From the NCBI RefSeq assembly GCF_023091745.1, contig NC_068912.1:71225067-71289066 (forward strand): a stretch of 64,000 nucleotides of DNA, in the 5' to 3' direction. A program made the translations under genes and the position numbers. Origin of the DNA: Budorcas taxicolor. Taxonomy: Eukaryota; Chordata; Mammalia; Artiodactyla; Bovidae. Position 1 is the first letter of the stretch. The number at the start of each line of letters is the position of its first letter. Shown in pieces: positions 56,541 to 64,000 of this stretch. The notes below the pieces were generated by a model. That model worked only from the letters and a program-made list of their open reading frames with translations, ran no database searches and was not told the origin of the DNA.

Positions 56541-57527
56541 TGAAACCTGTATGCAGGTCAGAAAGCAACAGAACTGGACATGGAATAACAGACTGGTTCC
56601 AAGTAGGAAAAGTAGTACATCAAGGCTGTACATTGTCACCCTGCTTATTTAACTTATATGCAGATTACATCATGAGAAATGCTGGGCTGGAGGAAACACA
56701 AGCTGGAATCAAGATTGCCGGGAGAAATATCAATAACCTCAGATATGCAGATGACACCACCCTTATGACAGAAAGTGAAACGAACTAAAGAGCCTCTTGA
56801 TGAAAGTGAAAGAGGAGAGTGAAAAAGTTGGCTTAAAGCTCAACATTCAGAAAACGAAGATCATGGCAGCTGGTCCCATCACTTCATGACAAATAGATAG
56901 GGAAACAGTGGAAACAGTGGCAGACTTTATTTTCTTGGGCTCCAAAATGACTGCAGCTGGTGACTGCAGCTATGAAATTAACAGACGCTTACTCCTTGGA
57001 AGGAAAGTTATGATCAACCCAGATAGCATATTCAAAAGCTGAGACATTACTTTGCCAACAAAGGTCTGTCCAGTCAAGGCTATGGTTTTTCCAGTGGTCA
57101 TACATGGATGTGAGAGTTGCACTATAAAGAAAGCTGAGTGCAGAAGAATTGATGTTTTTGAACTGTGGTGTTGGAGAAGACTCTTGAGAGTCCCTTGGAC
57201 TGCAAGGAGATCAAACCAATCAATCCTAAAGGAAATCAGTCCTGAATGTTCATTGGAAGGACTGATGTTGAAATTTAAACTCCAATACTTTGGCCATCTG
57301 ATGTGAAGAGCTGACTCATTTGAAAAGACCCTGATGCTGGGTAAGATTGAGGGCAGGAGGAGAAGGGGACGACAGAGGATGAGATGGTTGGATGGCATCA
57401 CTGACTCAATGAACATGGGTTTGGGTGGAATCCAGGAGTTGGTGATGGACAGGGATGACTAGCATGCTGCGGTTTATAGGGTCACAAAGAGTCAGACAGG
57501 ACTGAGTGACTGAACTGAACGGAACTG
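56541..57527 (+). mobile_element. BovB LINE, 5'-truncated (0.99 kb)
   Basis: Flanked by TATGTTCC at 56533-56540 and 57528-57535. Plus orientation from the YAGQ region: RT (GCTLSPCLFNLYADYIM, intact LRYADDTTLM) and C-terminal region (57052-57306: KAECRRIDVFELWCWRRLL). Frameshifts near 56785 and 56990. Confidence 0.93.
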
Positions 57528-57535
57528 TATGTTCC

Positions 57536-58406
57536 AGCCATTGAGTAAAATCTTCATTGAAACTGAACTCATTGTTAACAATCAGATACCAATTTTCAAA
57601 CTGAGCTTTGTGAGAAACCTGCCTTACTATGAGGCTTGCAGTTCCTGGTTACCAAGACACTTAGTCCTTCTAGAATCCATGTGAGTTTTCCAGCCCTGTT
57701 TAGAAAATGTTTATTTTCTAAATTTTATCCAACAACTCTGAGTCAGTTTGTTTTCCAAACTTATTATCCCTAACTTCTACCTTCTTCATGAATAAACGAT
57801 AATTTTAACCAATACTTAAGAGCACTTACTAATTTCTAGGTACTGTCATGAACACTTTACATTTGTTAATTCATGTGTTTCTACCAAAAAAAAAACCAAA
57901 AAAACCCATTGACAGTCCTTATTGGATGTTTTGTCAAAATAATCTAAGTTTATTCCTTCATTTGTTTCTTATATTCTCCTTCATTTATTTAACAAGAATT
58001 TACTGAACACTTTTATATGCCAAGTGTACGTGTAATGCTATCAGTGGTCAAAAGGACCTGAAAACTTCCTTTGGTGAATTTTAGTTGGAGAGTTTTAGTC
58101 TATCTGAAGTCCTGTCATGTCTTACCTGGGTGTGCTAGTATTTTATCAAGTTATTTATGATAGACAGATGTTGTTTTAACTATTTTAATCATAAATGGTA
58201 TATATGAAAGTTTAGAGGAAAGTCTGGGCTGTTTAAGCTATTTCCTAGGTATAAGACTTTCTGAAGTCTTTTATATTCTATTTACTGTGTTGACTATACC
58301 AGGAATCCCCCGAGTAATGACAACCTCAGCATGTCAATAAACCCTTGATAAACCAAAATTAAACAAAGTCTGATTCATTTAACTATCTTGTTTTCTGTTT
58401 CATGAT
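57536..58406. other. Unassigned sequence with MIR-like pieces
   Basis: 57812-57880 (AGAGCACTTACTAATTTCTAGG, then CACTTTACATTTGTTAATTC) is MIR-like in reverse sense. 57970-58050 (CATTTATTTAACAAGAATTTACTGAACAC, then ATGCCAAGTG) is another old mammalian repeat piece of that sort. The rest is unassigned. Confidence 0.5.
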
Positions 58407-58620
58407 GTGCATGCTCAGCCTCTCAGTCGTGTCCAATTCTTTGCGACTCCACAGATTGTAGCCCACCAGGCTCCTCTGTCCATGAAATTTTCCCAGCAAG
58501 AATACTGGGGTGCGTTGCCATTTCCTTCTCCAGGGGATCTCCCTGACCCAGAGATAGAACCTGCATAGCTTCTGTCTCCTGCATTGGCAGGTGGATTCTT
58601 TACCACCGAGACACATGGGA
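58407..58620 (-). mobile_element. Bov-tA SINE
   Basis: GCCTCTCAGTCGTGTCCAATTC to GGTGGATTCTTTACCACCGAGAC. Confidence 0.92.
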
Positions 58621-59711
58621 GTCTCTGTTCCATGTTCCTTTCTATTTTTCAATCAAAATCTAACCTTTTTCTGCTCCCTTCTTTGTGCTGTTATCCTCAA
58701 TGCATCTTTATCTTACTATTTTTCTAATAATTCTTTCTCTCCCAATGCAAAACAATTGAGTTTCTTGGTTGATCCTTCTATTGAATACTATTTTAGGGAT
58801 TTCTTCATATACCTATTCTTCTGCATAAAGAAGCATTATATACATTTGATTAAAGTCCCTTCCTTTTGGGTGATGCAATGAACCTAACAGTTTTGTCCCT
58901 TATCACTCCCCTCTGTTTATAAGCTTGTTCTAAAAGTGTTGGTATTTTAACTTGATCCCAGTTTTAAAATTCCAAAGTCATTGTCCTTGGGCAAAGTGTA
59001 AAGTTTCCTCCTTATCAGAGATTTATACTCAAACTGAGCTAAAAATTTATCATGTTAACATAATAATACATATGAAATGTCATAAATTAATGTATCTAAA
59101 CTGAACTGAACTGAAACAAAGCTTAGAGCACATGCACAGACATCAATGAAATGGAGAAAAATAGGGAAAATTGCAATGGCTTGGACATTTCTTTTGTATA
59201 AAATGAATAATTACAATACTTTTATCTCTCCAGATAAGAGCTAATAAAGAGTAAACATCAACGTTATTTTGGAAAAAAGTGACTTTCCTTGGTTCTTATC
59301 TTTAAGTATATTGTTACCATCTAGGTTTTTCACAAAGTTTCCCAAATGCACAAAATTATAGATTAAATTGCAACATAATAAATCACAATCGATTCACATG
59401 GATTCCTTGCTCCTCAGCACTGTGTTTTTAAGATGGAGTGTGCCCTTTGCCAAGATGAAAATATGCCTAGAATTGCAGCTCTGCAGCTCTACATTGAACT
59501 GCTGTCTCTTTGTGGAAATCCTTTTGAAGTAGGGCCCTTGTGATCTCATGCTAATTTAAATGCAAGTGAACTGGCAATCTATGTATTTAATGACTCTTTA
59601 AAAAATGAACAAATTTTCAAATTGAGCAAAATAGAAGTATAGAAATTTACATTTGAAAAGTAAAGTACATGACAAAATGAGTCATAGAACTTTTATGTCA
59701 TTTCATAATAA
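58621..59711. other. Unassigned sequence
   Basis: A CTGAACTGAACTGAA remnant of a BovB tail at 59100-59114 stands alone. No gene. Confidence 0.5.
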
Positions 59712-59808
59712 TTCCACTCCAGTATTCTTGCCTGGAGAATCCCATGGATGGAGAAGCCTGGTAGGCTACAGTCTGTGGGGTCGCAAAGAGTCAGACACGA
59801 CTGACCAC
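59712..59808 (+). mobile_element. Bov-tA 3' half
   Basis: CCACTCCAGTATTCTTGCCTGG to GAGTCAGACACGACTGACC. Confidence 0.88.
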
Positions 59809-60119
59809 CTTAAATTCATAGAGTGCTTTTGTCTGAAAAAATCAAAGTGTCCTACATCTATTCATTTATTTCTGTACTAACAGTTTATGTTCATTTATTT
59901 CATTGTATTATTTTAGAATTAGTGAAGGGAAATAACAGGGCATATTGAGAGAAATTAGTTAGAAAATGAGATTATTAAATAAAGAGACTTTGGCTTATTT
60001 ATTCACAATACCTAATTAAGTTTCTAGCATTATTAAGCACTTAAGAATATGTGTTTTGTTAAAGAAGATATTTTGGAAAAAAGTTACTAGAAAACATTGT
60101 GATTTAATATAAAGAGTAT

Positions 60120-60330
60120 GGAGTTTGATGCTAGACAGATCTGGGTTTGCACATTAATCTAATTGCTTACTGTGTCTTGGTTGGTTTATTTAAACTCTCT
60201 GAGCTCCAATTTACTTGCTTGTAAAGTGAAAGAGTACTGATTATATTAAACAATACAAGGAAAGATCCTAGCTCCTTTCCTGGTGTAGCACGGTGACTAT
60301 TATTCATTATTGTAAAAATATGCCATTGAT
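60120..60330 (+). mobile_element. MIR SINE, near full length
   Basis: GGAGTTTGATGCTAGACAGATCTGGGTTTGCA, CTTACTGTGTCTTGG, TTAAACTCTCTGAGCTCCAATTTACTTGCTTGTAAAGTG and TATTATTCATTATT follow the MIR order from tRNA-like head to tail. Confidence 0.75.
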
Positions 60331-61077
60331 TTCAAGATAATAATCAGTTTCTTTTGCCCAAGTATGCTTTGCTCAATTCTTTTTGTTACCCTCATTTTGA
60401 GATTGTTTTATCTCTTTATCAATAATTTTGGGCTGCTTTTAGAATGGGAACCATAATCTCCATTTTCCCCTCTAGAGATTTGAAACAACTAAAAATTAAG
60501 ACAAAGTACAGGACTGATGTGGGAAGAATGATCACTCTTATTATTGATATAAAATTAGCTGGGAGACATAGGATACTGTGGAAACTAGTGAATTGCACCA
60601 GTCACACTTTCAGTGTGGGGGTGGTGGGGAGGTGGGGGTGGGGGTGGGGTGGAGGTGTGTGTGTGTTTAGGGTGTGGTGGTGAGACTTGAACAGTCTTGC
60701 TCCCAAGAAGTTAACAAAAGTGCTGAACTAAGTATTCTTATTACATAGTCCACCCAAACAGATAAGATCCTCTGGAGCTTCCTTATATTATTGTGTATAT
60801 TTTGACTTATTGTCCTCCTTTCTATACCCATTTGTCTTCCCTTTGAGGTCCTTGAGGTCAGAAAATCTATTTTACATTTCGTGTTTCTAGGACCCACTAA
60901 CAACTGATAAAAACGGAGAACTCAGCACTTTTCAGTGACATGAATAAGTGAATGTTAAGGATTCTAACTGAAAATCAACAGCCTTCTCTCCTGTGAATTC
61001 AGGTAGCATATATAACTTGTACCTCCTGTCTTATTATTACCAATGGTTTGCATTGGTTTTATAGTTTAAAATACATC
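60331..61077. other. Unassigned sequence, possible L2 piece
   Basis: 60840-60960 (AGGTCCTTGAGGTCAGAAAATC, then GAATAAGTGAATG) is weakly L2-like. No gene. Confidence 0.4.
60617..60652 (+). other. G-quadruplex-prone run
   Basis: Five runs of four or five G (60617-60621, 60626-60629, 60634-60638, 60640-60644, 60646-60649) with loops of one to four bases, then a GT-rich tail. Fits G4+N1-4 spacing on the + strand. Confidence 0.85.
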
Positions 61078-61206
61078 TATCACTGACTTGATGGACGCAA
61101 GTCTGAGTGAACTCCGGGAGTTGGTGATGGACAGGGAGGCCTGGCGTGCTGCGATTCATGGAGTCACAAAGAATCGGACACGACTGAGCGACTGAACTGA
61201 ACTGAT
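61078..61206 (+). mobile_element. BovB 3'-end fragment
   Basis: ATCACTGACTTGATGGACGC to CGACTGAGCGACTGAACTGAACTGA; last 130 bp of BovB. Confidence 0.93.
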
Positions 61207-61702
61207 TCTTGTCTCAATGAGAATGGTTGCTCCGAAAGACAAAAAGAACATCTCAGACACCACACAATTAGGTACAGTGCTAAGTACAGAAAATATAACT
61301 AGCGTATTCAACATTTGAATGATAACACATAGTCACTTTAAAAAAAATGAGAGTAGCTTTGTAATTTTCTAATTTCAAAGAAGTTTTCCCATCTAGAGAT
61401 AGTATGATATTATCATTTTTCTCTGTCTTTCATTCTGTGCCCACACACAGGCACATACACATGTGTATGTGTGAATGTGTGCATAGCTATTACAAAACAG
61501 AAAATTATGTGACACATGGTCTGTTGAAACCCATGGTTTCTATTATATATGCATCATTAACATCTCCCTATGTCAGTATATATAATTAAGCCATATAATT
61601 TCTTTTTTAAAAATTTATTTTATTGAAGTATAGTTGATTTACAAGCTATATAATTTCTAATAGCTATATAAAAGTATAGAGTTAGCAATTTTTAATTATG
61701 AC
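61207..61702. other. Unassigned sequence
   Basis: 61605-61645 resembles the repeat at 34160 (ATTTTATTGAAGTATAGTTGATTTACAA). No gene. Confidence 0.5.
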
Positions 61703-62436
61703 ACTTGATGAAAGTGAAAGAGGAAAGTGAAAAAGTTGGCTTAAAGCTCAATATTCAGAAAACTAAGATCATGGCATCTAGTTCCATCACTTCATGGGAA
61801 ATAGATGGGGAAACAGTGGAAACAGTGTCAGACTTTATTTTTGGGGATCCAAAATCACTGCAGATGGTGATTGCAGCCATAAAATTAAAAGATGCTTACT
61901 CCTTGGAAGGAAAGTTATGACCAACCTAGATAACATATTAAAAAGTAGAGACATTACTTTGCCAACAAAGGTCCGTTTAGTCAAGGCTGTGGTTTTTCCT
62001 GTGGTCATGTATGGATGTGAGAGTTGGACTGTGAAGAAAGCTGAGCACCGAAGAACTGATGCTTTGAAGTATGGTGTTGGAGAAGACTTGAGAGTTCCTT
62101 GGACTGCAAGGAGTTCCAACCAGTCCATTCTTAAGGAGATTGGTCCTGGGTGTTCTTTGAAAGGAATGATGTTAAAGCTGAAACTCCAATACTTTGGCCA
62201 CCTCATGGGAAGAGTTGACTCATTGGAAAAGACTCTAATGTTGGGAGGGATTGGGGGCAGGAGGAGAAGGGGATGACAGAGGATGAGATGGCTGGATGGC
62301 ATCACTGACTCGATGGACGTGAATTTGACTGAACTCTGGGAGTTGGTGATGGACAGGGAGGCCTGGCATGCTGTAGTCCATGGGGTCGCAAAGAGTTGGA
62401 CACAACTGAGCAAATGAACTGAACTGAACTGAACTG
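61703..62436 (+). mobile_element. BovB LINE, 5'-truncated (0.73 kb)
   Basis: Plus orientation from the LLMKVKEESEKV region through SKITADGDCSHKIKR, VKKAEHRR and GGIGGRRRRG to a CTGAACTGAACTGAACTGA tail. One open frame of 160 codons (61794-62276). Small indels (near 62067 and 62088) shift the frame. Confidence 0.95.
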
Positions 62437-62477
62437 ATGGATAAAAAATAATGTATGGATGAAAAATAGTTTTATTG

Positions 62478-62603
62478 GGACTTCCCTGGTAGACCAGTGT
62501 TTAAGACTCCATGCTCCCAATGCAGGGGTCACAGGATCTATCCCTGGTCAGGGAACTAAGATCTTGCATGCCATGTGGCATGGCCAAAAAATAATAATAA
62601 AGT
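62478..62603 (+). mobile_element. CHR-2-type SINE
   Basis: GGACTTCCCTGGTAGACCAG, TAAGACTCCATGCTCCCAATGC, ATCCCTGGTCAGGGAACTAAGATC, then AATAATAATAAAG tail. Confidence 0.88.
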
Positions 62604-62804
62604 TTTATTGATACTCAAAGTTTAATTTTTGTATTTACTAAACTAAATTTGTAATTAATTTTTTGAATTGACTCTTTATATATCTTTTGCCCGTAATTCA
62701 ATTTGTATTTTTATTTTCAAAAATAAAATTATAAGAACTTTTAATTAATTTATTTATTTCTTTAATGGGTTTGAGGAATTTGTTTTTTTTTTTTTAATTT
62801 TTAA

Positions 62805-63155
62805 ATTTTTTTTTTACTTTATTTTACAATACCGTATTGGTTTTGCCATACATTGATATGAATCCACCACGGGTGTACATGCGTTCCCAAACATGAACCC
62901 CCCTCCCACCGCCCTGCCCATAACATCTCTCTGGGTCATCCTCGTGCACCAGCCCCAAGCATGCTGTATCCTGCGTCGGACATAGACTGGCGATTCGATT
63001 CTTACATGATAGTATACATGTTTCAATGCCATTCTCCCTAATCATCCCACCCTCTCCCTCTCCCTCTGAGTCCAAAAGTCCGTTATACACATCTGTGTCT
63101 TTTTTGCTGTCTTGCATACAGGGTCGTCATTGCCATCTTTCTAAATTCCATATTA
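62805..63155 (-). mobile_element. L1 3' end (350 bp), minus strand
   Basis: TTTTACTTTATTTTACAATACC, GGTTTTGCCATACATTGATATG, then reverse-sense 3' UTR (CAAACATGAACCCCCCTCCCACC, CTGCGTCGGACATAGACTGGC) to about CTTTCTAAATTCC. It has the same AAAGTAAAATAAAGT tail type as 21607-21720. Confidence 0.88.
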
Positions 63156-63837
63156 AACCTGTGTCTTTAACAAATATTCTAAACATTTCTCCAGATCTCA
63201 TTGGTCTTTGCAAAATGTAGCTTATGCCAATCCTCCCAAAATAAACTTTTCAGTAGTTTATCATTACTCTAGACCTATAGATTTATACCTGAAAGCATGA
63301 TTATTTTCTTGTCCCTAGTTCCTCCTGCACATATTTCAGGCCTCAGGGTTCCAGCTGCAGTTATCACACTATGCCTAATCAGTCACTGCACTTCCATCGG
63401 ATTTCTTTCCATTTTTGTCTTCTTTGACATCCTCTTTGATATTGTGGATTTATATTTTTATTATTCTTTTACATCATCATAAAATTGTCATGATACAGAG
63501 AGGAGATTATTTGGCTCTTTAGAGTCAGAAGCCTAGAGCATATTTTGGAAAGTAATTTAGTAGAAATATGATAAAGAGCCTATGACAAGATCATGTGAGA
63601 TCTTATAATATCTCTCTTTTTTGTCCTTAGTGTAGGGTAGGGATGAAATAATTTATCATACTCAGTATTTGAGCATCTACTATGTGACATGGATTTAAAG
63701 GGGAAAAGACAGGATCCTTGTTCTCAAAATTTCAATATCAAGAGAGGAAGCTTCTGCCATTTTAGTAACAATGGAAAATCTTAAGGAAGGTGGTAGCATT
63801 TGGTTTATTTTTAAACATCTCTGTCTCTCTCTCTCTT
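63156..63837. other. Unassigned sequence
   Basis: 63655-63765 (GTATTTGAGCATCTACTATGTGACATGG) is a MIR/L2-like motif; a CT run precedes 63838. No gene. Confidence 0.45.
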
Positions 63838-64000
63838 TAGTCAGTAAGTTGTATCTACCTCTTATGACCCCAGGGACTATAGCCTGCCAGGCAACTCTGT
63901 CCATGGGATTCTTGAGGCAAGAATACTGGAGTGGGTTTCCATTGCCTTCTCCATGGGATCTTCCAGAGCCAGGTATCAAACCTGGGTCTCCTGCATTGAA
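63838..64000 (-). mobile_element. Bov-tA SINE, cut by window end
   Basis: TTAGTCAGTAAGTTGTATCTACC to CAGGTATCAAACCTGGGTCTCC in reverse complement. The end of the head lies beyond 64000. Confidence 0.9.

Noticed and set aside
61835..62413. 192-codon minus-strand open frame
   Set aside because: Antisense to the BovB at 61703-62436.

Overview
This window looks like intergenic DNA from a ruminant (cattle, sheep, goat or deer type) nuclear genome. The evidence is its dense load of BovB (RTE-type) LINEs, Bov-tA and Bov-A SINEs, CHR-type tRNA-Glu SINEs and an L1 of the ruminant kind, on top of older mammalian repeats (MIR, L2, L1M/HAL1, MER5A-like, Tigger). I found no intact host protein-coding gene, no functional RNA gene and no CRISPR array. 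Every long open frame belongs to a retroelement or DNA transposon, or lies antisense to one. Repeat family names are from memory of their consensus features, not from a database search; coordinates of old repeats are approximate.

Layout. 1-18100: a decayed class I (gammaretrovirus-like) endogenous retrovirus on the + strand, running from gag through protease, reverse transcriptase and RNase H to integrase and a probable 3' LTR. It was interrupted by BovB, CHR and Bov-tA insertions and by a full-length L1 (3605-14835) flanked by a 19-bp target-site duplication. The L1 carries two nested BovB copies, one of them twin-primed, and two SINEs. A solo LTR with TG...CA ends (14986-15454) splits the retroviral RNase H region and holds a BovB fragment of its own. 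18100-26700: mostly unassigned old sequence with SINEs, a MER5A-like and an MLT1-like fragment, and a HAL1/L1M remnant. 26700-42100: a BovB-rich stretch with six larger copies on both strands, two of which (26701-29029 and 37170-39602) extend into the endonuclease domain; the latter sits inside an older L1M element. 42100-51700: AT-rich, SINE-dotted sequence with MIR and L1M remnants and microsatellites.

51700-56200 is the most structured part. A pair of head-to-head SINEs lies between duplicated 54-bp flanks, next to what looks like a full-length fossil pogo/Tigger DNA transposon (52575-56196) with MER2-like ends and a 1.6-kb decayed transposase on the minus strand. A four-element SINE stack interrupts the transposon. 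56200-64000: three BovB fragments or copies, MIR, L2, a G-quadruplex-prone run, a CHR SINE, an L1 3' end and a SINE cut by the window edge.

Nothing here works together as a pathway. The window is best read as a stratigraphic record: MIR/L2/Tigger/L1M oldest, then the endogenous retrovirus, then L1 and CHR, then successive waves of BovB and its dependent SINEs.
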